Part shown: positions 11,312-21,446 of the stretch, one piece after another | Numbering within the stretch: the first letter of the stretch is position 1 | Layout: each line of letters begins with the position of its first letter | NCBI GenBank assembly: GCA_016946835.1 | Contig: JACVTC010000030.1 | Coordinates: 985,001 to 1,030,000, forward strand | Origin: Neocallimastix lanati (nom. inval.) | Taxonomy: Eukaryota; Neocallimastigomycota; Neocallimastigomycetes; Neocallimastigales; Neocallimastigaceae | Direction of reading: 5' to 3' | DNA: 45,000 nucleotides | The notes under the pieces: generated by a model | What the model saw: only the letters and a program-made list of their open reading frames with translations | Databases searched by the model: none | What the model was told of the DNA's origin: nothing | Made by a program: the position numbers and the translations under genes

Positions 11312-11594
11312 TGTATTTCGGAAAACATGGCGTATTATAATGTGATAAATAAATAAATGAATGAATAAATTATAAATGAATAAATAAATTTTTAAATAAT
11401 AATAAAAATAATTAAGACAAACGTTTATTATGACTAAAAAATTTTTTTAGAAAATTAAATAAAAATATATATATATATATATATATAATTACTACCTATA
11501 TAAAATAATTATTATATTTTTTTTATTTTATTTTAAATATTATTAATTATTATTAATACATTAATACCTTGTTTATATTATCAACAGAAAATGC

Positions 11595-12665
11595 AGATTG
11601 AATAAAATAAAATATAATAAAATAAAATAAAAAGTAGAATATTAAATAAGAAAGTACAGATTGAATAAAATAAAATAAAATAAAATAAAATAAAATAAAA
11701 TAAAATAAAATAAAATAAAATAAAATAAAATAAAATAAAATAAAATAAAATAAAATAAAATAAAATAAAATGAAATAAAATAAAATAAAATAAAATAAAT
11801 AGTAGAATATAAATATAAGTACAGATTGAATAAAATAAAATAAAATAAAATAAAATAAAATAAAATAAATAGTAGAAACATAAATATAAGTACAGATTGA
11901 ATAAAATAAAATAAAATAAAATAAAATAAAATGAATATAAGTACAGATTGAATAAAATAAAATAAAATAAAATAAAATAAAATAAAATAAAATAAAATGA
12001 ATAGTAGAAACATAAATATAAGTACAGATTGAATAAAATAAAATAAAATAAAATATTATAAAATAAAATAAAATAAAATAAAATAAAATGAATAGTAGAA
12101 ACATAAATATAAGTACAGATTGAATAAAATAAAATAAAATAAAATATTATAAAATAAAATAAAATAAAATAAATAGTAGAATATTAAAAATAAAGTACAG
12201 ATTGAATAAAATAAAATAAAATAAAATATTATAAAATAAAATAAAATAAAATAAAATGAATAGTAGAAACATAAATATAAGTACAGATTGAATAAAATAA
12301 AATAAAATAAAATAAAATAAAATAAATAGTAGAATATTAAAAATAAAGTACAGATTGAATAAAATAAAATAAAATAAAATAAAATAAAATAAAATAAAAT
12401 AAAATAAAATAAAATAAAATAAAATAAAATAAAATAAAATAAAATAAAATAAAATAAAATAAAATAAAATAAAATAAAATAAAATAAAATAAAATAAAAT
12501 AAAATGAATAGTAGAAACATAAATATAAGTACAGATTGAATAAAATAAAATAAAATAAAATAAAATAAAATAAAAAGAAAAAAAAAAAAATATAATAAAA
12601 TAAAATAAAATAAAAAAAAATAAAATAAAATAAAATAAAATAAAATAAATATATAATAAAATAAA
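11595..12665. repeat. Compound minisatellite: (AAAAT)n blocks punctuated by a ~35-bp spacer
   Basis: Long runs of the pentamer AAAAT (taaaataaaa) are interrupted about ten times by variants of GAATAGTAGAAACATAAATAT then AAGTACAGATTGAAT. Two spacer types alternate: one with 'AGAAACATAAATATAAGTAC' and one with 'AGAATATTAAAAATAAAGTAC'. The two types occurring in order is a higher-order repeat structure. Minus-strand open frames here (poly Tyr-Phe-Ile-Leu) are readings of the repeat and are not genes. Confidence 0.92.
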
Positions 12666-13090
12666 ATATAATAATTATTTTATATATATAGGAATCTTAT
12701 ATATTTTAATTTTTTTCATTTATTTTTCTAAAAAAAAAAAAAATTAGTTATAATAACGTTTGTCTTTTAATTATTATATTTTATTATAGTAAATAAAAAA
12801 ATTTAAATGAAAAGTAAATAATTTTAATTATTTATAATTCATATTTTCATAAACGATATATATATATATATTAATTTAAATGATATAAGAATTAAAAATT
12901 AAAACAATAAGAGTTGAATAATTGATCCTATTAAAATAATTAATTATTTGCATAGTAATATTTATAATGTTTGATCAATATGAATCAATTATTATTAAAA
13001 TATAATAATAACAATTATAATTTTAATAAAATAATAAAAATCTTTTATTGAATTTAATATTTTTAATACCATAATTAATTTTGAAAAGTA
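12666..13090. other. AT-rich interior of the MULE element
   Basis: No gene or repeat family was recognised between the pentamer array and the 38-bp repeats. Confidence 0.5.
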
Positions 13091-13222
13091 TATTGATATT
13101 AATAAAATTTATAATTATATAATATTGATATTGATATTAATAAAATTTATAATTATATAATATTGATATTGATATTAATAAAATTTATAATTATATAATA
13201 TTGATATTGATATTAATAAAAT
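13091..13222. repeat. 38-bp tandem repeat, about 3.5 copies
   Basis: The unit TTGATATTGATATTAATAAA-ATTTATAATTATATAATA repeats head to tail with essentially no differences. It lies ~230 bp downstream of the transposase stop codon, inside the transposon. A second, dispersed duplication (TTTTTCTAGCATTTTTTTAA) occurs at 13335 and 13423. Confidence 0.9.
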
Positions 13223-13449
13223 TTTAACTAGTATCAAATAAATCGGTTTTAGTTATAAATTACTTAATAAAAATAACTAAAAGATAATTTCTATTAAGAT
13301 TATTAAATAAACACAATAGGTAAATAAATTTGTATTTTTCTAGCATTTTTTTAAATTAAGATTATTTAATTATTATTTAAACGATTATAAATATAAATTT
13401 AAAATAAATAAATTTTTATTTTTCTAGCATTTTTTTAAATTAAGATTAT

Positions 13450-14886
13450 TTATTTTAAATTAATATTTATATCGTTTAAATCAATTAAACATTCTTTCCA
13501 TAATTTAATTAATTCATTTCTGTTGCATCCATTATAAAATAAATTTATTTCCTTACTTTTGTAATTTTCAATTAAAATTTTAATTTCATCAGTTGCACTA
13601 AATATTTTTTGCTTTTTTTTCCAATTTCCTTTAGTTCTTCTTTGATAATCATTATAAGATAAGTTTTCTTCTTCTTTTAATATATATATTAATTTATAAA
13701 ATAAAGGTTTATTTGGAAATATATTATTTAAGTAGCTATTATAAGATTCTGATGCATTGTTTGTTAAATGCTCTATATTTTCATAATAATTCCAATTATT
13801 AACATTATACTTAAGTAAATAATTTTTATTAAAATATTCTAAAAATTGCAGAAAATTATTATACTTTTTTTTTTGACAAATTCTTTTTATTATAATATAA
13901 ATATCAAATATATAGTTAGGGTTTATAAACGGTAAGTTCGAAATAGCTTTATAATAAATATATATATCATTATTATTCTTCACTTCATGATAACATAATA
14001 TATTTTTTTGTTTTTCTAATGATCTTTTGTAATGCCAAACACAATATTTAATATTTATATTGGGAAAAACTTTTTTTGCGGCATTAGATATACCTTGTTC
14101 AAAATCACAATGAAAATTAATTGTAGTAATTAATGTATTACTCCTAAATTTATTTGCATTTTTTTTTATTTCTTTAAATAATGTTTCATATGTAGATTGT
14201 TTTTTATTTTTTAATATAGAAATGGAAGTAGTGTAAAGCATATTAAATTCCCCAACATAAGTTCTTGTTATAAATAACTGATAACTAAATTTCGGTGCTG
14301 CATAAAATGTACCGTCCGCAAATATATTTTTATGATAATTCGAAAATAAATATACTTGGAATGGTGATTGAAAGATTATTAGATCAGTATTTTTAAATAT
14401 CATAAAATTTTCATTTCTTTTCATTTTATAATATTCTGATTCAATGGGAATATCATCAAAACCTTTTATATTTGGAGGAAATTGTTTATTTATATTTCTT
14501 ATTATTTGGGATCTAATTGTACTATATTCGGGACATATAAGTCCCATTTCTTGAGAAACGGCATTAAATATATGTTTAGGTTTTATATCCATAGGAATTG
14601 AATTTTTCTTAATTTCTTCCTTAATTTTATGCTTTGCTACTGATATAGACACATCAATTTCTTTTTCGAGATGGTTATGTAAACTTTCATATTTTAAAAC
14701 CTCCTTTTTATCATTTAAAATAATTAAAGATTTACATTTATTTAAAGTCTTATATTCAGTGCATCTATAAATTTTTGATTTATCTTTCCTTTGAAATGAA
14801 AAATTAAATTTGTGTTTTTTATTAATAATAATTTGTTCATTTCCTCGATTTGTTTCACTTATTTCAATTTCTATATTGTCTTCCAT
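13450..14886 (-). CDS. MULE-type transposase with FLYWCH-like zinc finger
   Basis: Intronless 478-residue protein. The N-terminus carries a FLYWCH/WRKY-GCM1-like zinc module (C42, C51, H70, H72, as YRCTEY...KCKSL...LHNH), the usual DNA-binding head of fungal and animal MULE transposases. The DDE catalytic core follows: FADGTF (D191), HCDFEQGI (D261), the MULE signature CVWHYKRS (C282, H285) and ASESYN (E380) in the region expected for the third acidic residue. Length is typical of compact MULE transposases. It would cut at the 53-bp inverted repeats of this same element and rejoin it elsewhere in the nucleus. The start at 14886 is the first ATG, and the frame reads to a TAA at 13450 with no break. 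Base composition matches the surrounding AT-rich DNA. A partial, decayed relative lies at 40656-41258. Confidence 0.94.
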   Translation of the reverse strand: MEDNIEIEISETNRGNEQIIINKKHKFNFSFQRKDKSKIYRCTEYKTLNKCKSLIILNDKKEVLKYESLHNHLEKEIDVSISVAKHKIKEEIKKNSIPMDIKPKHIFNAVSQEMGLICPEYSTIRSQIIRNINKQFPPNIKGFDDIPIESEYYKMKRNENFMIFKNTDLIIFQSPFQVYLFSNYHKNIFADGTFYAAPKFSYQLFITRTYVGEFNMLYTTSISILKNKKQSTYETLFKEIKKNANKFRSNTLITTINFHCDFEQGISNAAKKVFPNINIKYCVWHYKRSLEKQKNILCYHEVKNNNDIYIYYKAISNLPFINPNYIFDIYIIIKRICQKKKYNNFLQFLEYFNKNYLLKYNVNNWNYYENIEHLTNNASESYNSYLNNIFPNKPLFYKLIYILKEEENLSYNDYQRRTKGNWKKKQKIFSATDEIKILIENYKSKEINLFYNGCNRNELIKLWKECLIDLNDININLK

Positions 14887-15100
14887 TAATAATTAAAATT
14901 TTTCAATAAAATATTTTAATAAATGCTTTGAAACTTTTTTTTTTTTTTTTTAATATTTAAAATAATAAACCTTTTTTTAATTAATTATATAATTATTTAA
15001 ATAATTATTTAATTATTAATTATTTATTATTTCTTTATTTACTATTTTATTTATTTATTTTTATTTTTATTTTTTATTTTTTTGTTTTATTTTATTTTTT
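14887..15100. other. Presumed transposase 5' flank, T-rich
   Basis: Poly-T tracts and ATTT/AATT filler immediately upstream of the transposase start. Promoter activity is likely by position, but no motif is identifiable. Confidence 0.4.
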
Positions 15101-15350
15101 TTATTTTTTAATGCTTAAAAAATAAATTTTTATTTATTTTTATTTTATTTTTTAATGTTTAAAAAAGAAGTTTTCTTATTTCTTATTTTTTTTTTTTTTT
15201 ATTTTTTGATGCTTAAAAAATAAAATGTTTATTTATTTTTATTTTATTTTTCAATGTTTAAAAAAAAAGTTTTCTTATTTCTTATTTTTATTTTATTTTT
15301 TAAGCATTAAAAAATAAAATGTTTATTTATTTTTATTTTATTTTTCAATG
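15100..15350. repeat. ~100-bp minisatellite, about 2.5 copies, inside MULE
   Basis: The units share TTTTTAATGCTTAAAAAATA, then TTTATTTATTTTTATTTTA, then AATGTTTAAAAAA and GTTTTCTTATTTCTTATTTT. The last partial unit begins with the mirrored sequence TTTTTTAAGCATTAAAAAAT, so one boundary is palindromic. Confidence 0.8.
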
Positions 15351-15396
15351 TTAAATAGAAATACCTAACCTAATTATTATTTATTGAAGTGTTGTA

Positions 15397-15464
15397 TTTC
15401 GCCAAAAGTTGAATTTCGTCCAGTTAAATTTCGCCAAATTCTTGGTGGCTTATAAATTTTCGTC
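15397..15464 (+). promoter_or_regulatory. Subterminal cluster of four TTTCG(C/T)C motifs
   Basis: TTTCGCC or TTTCGTC occurs at 15397, 15414, 15429 and 15458, roughly 15-30 bp apart. The TIRs themselves contain ATTTCG, so these may be additional transposase-binding sites. CpG is otherwise rare here, so four in 65 bp stand out. The binding role is inference. Confidence 0.4.
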
Positions 15465-15569
15465 ATAAAATATCACCACATTTATTATTCACGCCATATT
15501 GTGAATATATGGCTTTTTAAAAATTGTAGAAAAAAGCCACAAAATTATGATACAATTAGATATACGCCC

Positions 15570-15585
15570 CACGTAAGATTACGTG
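15570..15585. promoter_or_regulatory. 16-bp palindrome CACGTAAGATTACGTG
   Basis: Two perfect 7-bp arms (CACGTAA / TTACGTG) separated by GA, in the MULE between the transposase promoter side and the right TIR. TTACGTAA-like half sites are bound by bZIP proteins, but which factor, if any, acts here cannot be seen. Confidence 0.4.
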
Positions 15586-15689
15586 TTTGAAAATTTTTGA
15601 AAATTGTAATTTTATTTATTTAATTAATTAATTATTATTCATTAAATTTTTAATAAAATTAAGTGGCTTAAAATTAAAATATTTAAGCC

Positions 15690-15742
15690 ATACAACAAAA
15701 TACAAATTTTTGTAATAAAAATTTTCGAAATGCACACTCCCC
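15690..15742 (-). repeat. Right terminal inverted repeat of the MULE element
   Basis: Reverse complement begins GGGGAGTGTGCATTTCGAAA and matches the left TIR through TTTTGTTGTAT. Just inside it lies a hairpin, TGGCTTAAA...TTTAAGCCA (about 15664-15690). Confidence 0.92.
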
Positions 15743-15802
15743 ATATAATGAAAGAAATTTTTTTGTACATTAGTTCTTGAAGCACTGTGTGCCTTAAGTG
15801 CT
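15743..15802. repeat. Right TSD and displaced end of Rpn unit copy 2
   Basis: ATATAATG (15743-15750) is the second target-site copy. The following AAAGAAATTTTTTTGTACAT up to TTAAGTGCT at 15802 matches 7777-7828 of Rpn unit copy 1, showing that the transposon split the unit about 60 bases from its right edge. Confidence 0.88.
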
Positions 15803-15845
15803 AACAATAATAAATAATAACAATAAAATTTAAAAAATTAAAAAA

Positions 15846-15890
<45 letters not shown>

Positions 15891-16149
15891 AATAATAAAT
15901 AATAAATAATAAATAATAAATAATAAATATTTTATATGAATTAAAGTATTATAATTATTATAATTATAATAATACATATTGAAATAAATTTAATATTTAA
16001 TAATTATTATTAAATATACAAATATGTTACTACACATATTTGTTGTATATCAGAAATGCCCTTGCTAAAAATTAAACTATATATATATTTTTTTTATAAA
16101 AGAAAATATAAGGATTAATTAATATAAATAATAATTTTTAAAATTTTAT
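15803..16149. other. Low-complexity spacer with long poly-A
   Basis: Contains a poly-A run (about 15852-15888) followed by AAATAAT repeats. No gene is supported. Confidence 0.5.
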
Positions 16150-16620
16150 TTTCTTTTGTATCTATAATTTCTAATTATTATATCAACACGATTTTGTTAT
16201 AACTAATAATTTCCTTTAACGCAATCTCAGGTTTGGGCATCAAAATTTTATTAATATTTATTTTATATTTATTGTTATTTTGAATATAAATATATGGAAT
16301 TTTAATTTTCTTTTCAATTTTATTAATTTTTATTTTCTTATCACTACCAACATTTACAACATTATTAGATTCATCTATCGGAGAATTTTTATTAATAATT
16401 TTTCTTTCTTTTATATTAATATTATTATTAACTGAATACATATTATTAGTAAATCGCTTATTTTTATTATCATTTGAAGTAATTTGAATATTTTCTACTT
16501 TTGAATTGTTACTATCAATAATATTTATTTCCTTAACCAAACCAGAAGTTATAGATCTATTAGTTCTATTGTTAATACCATCAACTTTAATAGATTCATT
16601 AATTATTTATAAATTCGTTA
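16150..16620 (-). pseudogene. Inverted, truncated copy of the gag-like protein C-terminus
   Basis: Reads on the minus strand as an Asn/Ile/Lys-rich stretch sharing blocks with the end of the 16950-18578 protein: VKEINIIDSNNSKVENIQI against TKESKIIDNKNSKINNIQI, then a SDKKIKI/SDKEIKI block and the terminal MPKPEIALK block followed by KEII/KDII. There is no ATG at its upstream end; homology fades near 16620 without the N-terminal domain. The copies point away from each other, forming a ~0.45 kb inverted repeat around the gag-like gene. A 5'-truncated duplicate is most likely. Confidence 0.65.
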
Positions 16621-16831
16621 CACTTTCTTTTCATTTAGGATTAATATTTTATTTAGGATTAATATATTATTTAAGAAATAATTTAGGATATAATTTTTTT
16701 TTTGGTTGTTTATAGTTATTTTATCTTAGGTGAAGAGAGAGTTATACAATATAAGTTATTTCATTCATTTTATTATAGATAAAATAAATTGTTTTAAAAT
16801 ATATTAATATTTGGAGATTTAATCATTATTC

Positions 16832-16873
<42 letters not shown>

Positions 16874-16949
16874 ATTATTTATAAATTTTTAAAATATATA
16901 ATTTTAATAAAGAAACATTATTATTATTATTATTAATTAATTGTTAACA
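16621..16949. other. Spacer between gag-like copies
   Basis: Holds a TTTAGGATTAATAT direct duplication (16635-16665), a poly-A run of over 35 bases (16836-16871) and a TTA microsatellite just before the gag-like start. No LTR or primer-binding site was recognised. Confidence 0.45.
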
Positions 16950-18578
16950 ATGAGAAATAACAATTTTACTGACCATCGGGTAGACACTGGGTCCCTTCCA
17001 AGAATTACTGGATCTAATAGAAATGCTGAAATTTGGAAGTTTAAAATTAATGATTGGTTTAAGAAGGAAGGTATTACTACCGATGAAGATAAATTTAGTT
17101 ACATAATTATGGCTGCTGAAGATGACATCGTAAAGGTAATTATGGAAAAAGTAAGAGAGGTAAATAGAACACTTACTTTAGATGAATGTGTTGTTCTCAT
17201 AAAAAAAAGATATTGGAGGGAAAACCAAAGGAATAACAATTATGAAAATATATTACAAGAATCTCACTGGAAAAATAAAAAAAGTTTAAATAATTATAAA
17301 AATTATTCATCTAATATACAACCAAGGGATACATATATTAATAACTTTAGTAATTCATTGAATAAAGGAAATAATAGAATATCTATTAACAGTTCTTCCA
17401 ACAACTACAATGGATACATTGTTAATAGTAATTATAGGAATTATAATGATTATACATTTAACACATGGAGTGGAAATAGTAATCAGAGAAGTTTTAGGAA
17501 TTATAGAAGATTTAATATGAATAATGATAATAACAATAATTTAAGTATTAGCAATGAAAATTATAATAACAGTAATAATAATTTTTACAATTTAAGAAAA
17601 AGGAAAATTTTAATACCAAATTTAAATAATAATTCAACAATTAATAATAGTAATAAAGGCAATAATTATACAGGAAATGACAAAAATAAAGATAGTAACA
17701 ATATTAATAATATTAATGAAAATGTAATTAATAATAATTCAATCAATAATATTGTCAATAATAGTATATCTAATTTGGTTACAAATAATAATATTAACAA
17801 TAATAAAAATGACGCGTTGGATAAATCAGTAAATGTAGAACAAAATAAATTAAACACGTTAAAAATGGATAACTTCAGAGGAAATAATAAAATAGGGAAT
17901 GTTAATAATGGAAAATGTGAAACAAATAATAATAGTATAATTACTAAAGAAGAAAATAAAAATAATTCCAATGGTAATGATGATATTAAGAAAAATCAAA
18001 ATAATAATATAGAAATTAATAATATTATAACAATAAAAATTAAAACTATTGATAATAATGAAGATAATAATTTAAATAGTAAAAAGAATAAAGATAATAA
18101 TGATATTATTGAGAATTCTAAAAATAAAATTTATAAGAAAAATTGTAATAAAAATGTAAATGAAGAAATAAATATTAAAGAATATGTACAAGTTGATAAT
18201 ATTAACAGTAGTTTAACTAAAGAATCAAAAATTATTGATAATAAAAATTCAAAAATAAACAATATTCAAATTATTCCAAATAATAATAATAACGAGCAAT
18301 GTATAAATAAAAAGTATTCAGTTAATAATAAAAATTCCCAGATTGATTTTAGTAAAATTATAAATATAGATAGTGATAAGGAAATAAAAATTAAAATTAA
18401 AAAGAATATTAAAATTCCACCTATTGGTATTCAAAATATTGGTAAAAATAAAATAAATATTAATAAATTAATGATGCCCAAACCTGAGATCGCGTTAAAG
18501 GATATTATTATTTATAGTAACAATCGCGTTGATACCAAACGAACAATTAGGAATTATAGATATATATATAATAGTTAA
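16950..18578 (+). CDS. Asn-rich gag-like protein, probably from a retroelement
   Basis: The frame opens earlier with TTG, but the first ATG is at 16950 (MRNNNFTDHR), giving about 542 residues. Only residues ~10-95 have normal complexity: SLPRITGSNRNAEIWKFKI, then a helical region with KFSYIIMAAEDD and LTLDECVVLIKKRYWRE. This fits the layout of retrotransposon Gag capsid-like domains (a short 'P.f.G....W' lead, then a helical bundle), but no zinc knuckle, protease or reverse transcriptase follows. The rest is Asn/Ile/Lys-rich and likely disordered. It ends with a conserved block, MPKPEIALKDIIIYS, also present in the inverted copy at 16150. No function can be proved; the gag assignment rests on shape and on its multicopy nature. 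Confidence 0.5.
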   Translation: MRNNNFTDHRVDTGSLPRITGSNRNAEIWKFKINDWFKKEGITTDEDKFSYIIMAAEDDIVKVIMEKVREVNRTLTLDECVVLIKKRYWRENQRNNNYENILQESHWKNKKSLNNYKNYSSNIQPRDTYINNFSNSLNKGNNRISINSSSNNYNGYIVNSNYRNYNDYTFNTWSGNSNQRSFRNYRRFNMNNDNNNNLSISNENYNNSNNNFYNLRKRKILIPNLNNNSTINNSNKGNNYTGNDKNKDSNNINNINENVINNNSINNIVNNSISNLVTNNNINNNKNDALDKSVNVEQNKLNTLKMDNFRGNNKIGNVNNGKCETNNNSIITKEENKNNSNGNDDIKKNQNNNIEINNIITIKIKTIDNNEDNNLNSKKNKDNNDIIENSKNKIYKKNCNKNVNEEINIKEYVQVDNINSSLTKESKIIDNKNSKINNIQIIPNNNNNEQCINKKYSVNNKNSQIDFSKIINIDSDKEIKIKIKKNIKIPPIGIQNIGKNKININKLMMPKPEIALKDIIIYSNNRVDTKRTIRNYRYIYNS

Positions 18579-19150
18579 AATAAATGGATTTAACAATAAA
18601 TTCATATTATTTATTAATATTTTTCTTTTTTTTTTTTATAAAAATATAAAAAAATATATTTTATTTGTTAATATTATTTTATATATCATTGTTAAATAAT
18701 CAAATAACTAATTTATAATAATATAATTATTTTTTTATTATTATTATTAATAAACATTAATTCTAATTTTCATTTTACATATACAATTTGAATATTTTTA
18801 TTTTCAAACTAAGATAATAATAATAATAATAAACATGTGCATGTGCGTATTGTTATAGTTATTAATTATTTTTAATAATATTTTTCAGATTTACATTAAT
18901 TTTGATTAAAGTTTCAAAAATAAATAATTTTATGTACATCCAAATTTCCTTAATTTTTTTTATATTTACCATTGATCTTTTATAATTATTATAAATAAAT
19001 ATATAAATATTTTATATATTAAAATATATTATATATTACAAATAAAATATGTATATATATGTATATATATAGACAGATTGTTTTTTCATCCACTAATGAT
19101 AAAATATTAATAACAATTTGTTAATTTGTTAATATACATAATAAAATTAA
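18579..19150. other. AT-rich spacer
   Basis: Nothing gene-like was seen. There is a short ACATGTGCATGTGCG stretch at about 18833 and TA-dinucleotide tracts. Confidence 0.5.
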
Positions 19151-19164
19151 TACATTTATTTATG

Positions 19165-19260
19165 TAAAAAAAAAAAAGGAAAAATAAAAAAAAAAGGAAA
19201 AATAAAAAAAAAAGGAAAAATAAAAAAAAAAGGAAAAATAAAAAAAAAAAAAAAAAAAAA
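19165..19260. repeat. ~20-bp A-rich tandem repeat (AAAAAGGAAAAATAAAAAA)
   Basis: Four copies of a GGAAAAAT unit separated by poly-A, ending in a longer A run. Confidence 0.8.
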
Positions 19261-19439
19261 CTTCAACAAATACAACAAATAAAATCAAGGTACACACACA
19301 ACAATGAAATGATAAATCTATGGTTGAAGTATAGAAAAAAAAAAAAACATCAATAAAGACACAAAGACGACGACGGCAAAAAAGACACAATAAATGCAAT
19401 CAAGAATAACAATGAATGATACTTCTATTGATATTAAAA

Positions 19440-19474
<35 letters not shown>

Positions 19475-20550
19475 AAAAAATAAAAAAATAAAAAACCTCC
19501 CTAAATATTTTCAAACCAATACAATTTAATAAAAATTTTTATATTCAAACCAATATAATTTAATAAAAATTTTTATATTCAAACCAATACATTCAGAACT
19601 TTAAAATTATAAATGAAAAACTTTTCATAAATGGTATTTAGATTTGAAATGATTTCCTTGATTCCTGAAGATGAATTAGGTTGGATTATATATATATATA
19701 TATCATAATATATCATAGATATAAACACCACCAATAAAAAAAAAAAAAGACCATTTAAATATTTAAAAAAGAGGACATGAATAAAAACAAAGCACCATAA
19801 TCAAAAAAAAAAAAAAAAAAAAAAAAAAACTAAATAGGCTATTTATTTTAAATACCGCCGCCACCACCACCACAATGGGACAACCTGTTGGGATGACCAT
19901 CTTCTGATGATCAATTTTACTTTTTTTTTTTTTTTTTTTTTTTTTGGTCATTGAACCCCAGGTTAGCCTTTTCTTCGCTTGCTGTGTTGTCCTGTCCTAT
20001 GTTATTCTATGTTGTCTTGTCCTCCTGTCCTATGTTGTCCTATCCTTATCTTCGTTTAGACGCTCCTTGGTTTCCTCCTGGTTCGTTTTTTTTTTTCTGG
20101 AACGTTTATTTTTTTGGACTTTTTTTTTTTTTTTTTGATTTTTAATAATTATTTTTTAAAAAAATTTTTTTGAACCTTTTTTTTTTCTATTTAATTTTTA
20201 ATAGTTATTTTTTAAAAAAATTTTTTTTTCTTTTTGATTTTGATTTTTAATGATTTTAATAGTTATTTTTTGAAAAAAAAATTTTTTTTTTTTTTATTTT
20301 TTTGGACCTTTTTTTTTTTTTTTATACCAGTCGTAGTCGATCGGAATAGAGAATAGCAGGAAGGACCTTTAACCTTTTGGTCGAATAAATACAGTATAGC
20401 CCTATATAGACAATAATTTTTTTTTTTTTTTTTTTTTTTTAAAAAAGAAAAAAAAAAAAAAAAAAAAAACTAAATCACCATCAAAAAATGATTATCCCTC
20501 TTTTTCCCCTCTCATAGAAAGATATTTTAAGGGAAGGATTGATGCACTTT
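19261..20550. other. Gene-less region with islands of higher complexity
   Basis: Homopolymer runs alternate with unusual CpG- or C-rich islands: 19261-19410, 19845-19915 (a CCGCCGCCACCACCACCAC tract), 19950-20090 (repeated CCTATGTTGTCCT-like units) and 20325-20420. A 34-bp repeat, TTCAAACCAATACAATTTAA plus AAATTTTTATA, occurs 2.5 times at about 19510-19590, and TTTTTAATAATTATTTTTTAA-like blocks recur at 20140-20290. No frame longer than ~80 codons is free of repeat-derived residues. I compared the 20325-20420 island with U2/U6 snRNA hallmarks without a convincing match. Confidence 0.4.
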
Positions 20551-21446
20551 GTATATATATATATATATATAAAAATTAATCCTATAGTAAAAAAAAAATT
20601 ATTTAATTAAATATAAATTATTAATAATTGTTCTTCTTATTTTTATTTATATATATAAATATATATATATATATTTATAAATTGTATTCAATTATATATT
20701 GCAACAAAAAAAAAAAAAAAAAAAAAAGCTAAATACACATTAAATGGAAGAGTCATCATTAGTATTATATATTATTATTATCGATTTTGTTATCTATATA
20801 TTTTATTAAATTTTTTTTTTTTTTAAAAAAAAAAAATAGATTTACATAAAATTTTACTATATAGGAATAGATATTCTTTTTTTTTTTTATTTAATAGTAT
20901 TTATATATTATAAAAAAAAAATAAAATAAAATAAAATAATAAAATATTTCATAGTATTTAAATAGATTTTCATATATATATTTATATATTATACTAAAAT
21001 ATTTACAAAAATAAAAAAATAATATAAAAATAAAAAGAAATACTGTATAATACTGAATTATATAGATTTATATATATATATATATATTATATATATATAT
21101 ATTTAAATGTTATTGCTTATATGATGATTAAAATTAGAATTGAAAAAATGATTAAAAACATTTTTAATTTTCTATAAGCTTAGATAATTTTTGAACTTAT
21201 AAAAAATTGTATATAAACTTTTTATATTTTATATATAAATCTGATTATTTAATTAAAATATATATATATATATATAAATAAAAAAAAAAAAAAAGTATTT
21301 ATCTTTTTTTTTTTTTTTTTATTAAGACGTTATTAATAGAATTTTAAAATTTAGTTTATCTTAATTTAAAAAAATTTTTTGATTTTGATTTTTAATAATT
21401 ATTTTTAAGAAAAAAAATTTTTTTTTTTTTTTTTTAAAGATTTATT
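20551..21446. other. AT-rich 3' flank of the ankyrin gene
   Basis: TA dinucleotide tracts, poly-A/T runs and AATAAA-like words. Nothing else was recognised. Confidence 0.5.

Larger units (their letters stand above)
11259..15742. mobile_element. Mutator-like (MULE) DNA transposon, 4484 bp, with TIRs and TSD
   Basis: The left end GGGGGTGTGTCATTTCG (11259) and the reverse complement of the right end, GGGGAGTGTGCATTTCG (from 15742 inward), start a terminal inverted repeat of about 53 bp (11259-11311 / 15690-15742) that differs at only a few positions. The flanks carry an 8-bp duplication, ATATAATG. Inside is an intact MULE-domain transposase on the minus strand (13450-14886). TSDs of 8-11 bp are usual for Mutator-type elements. 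The remaining cargo is non-coding minisatellite. An empty paralogous site at 7769 confirms the boundaries. The element appears complete and potentially autonomous. Confidence 0.93.

Noticed and set aside
11553-12520. Three long minus-strand frames of Tyr-Phe-Ile-Leu repeats
   Set aside because: A pentamer repeat has no stops in some frames; this is the AAAAT minisatellite, not a gene.
16941-16949. Earlier start of the gag-like frame
   Set aside because: It begins with TTG; the first ATG in frame is at 16950.
20325-20420. Possible U2-like or other snRNA (contains CCTTTTGGTC)
   Set aside because: The branch-point-pairing GTAGTA and the remaining conserved U2 blocks are absent.
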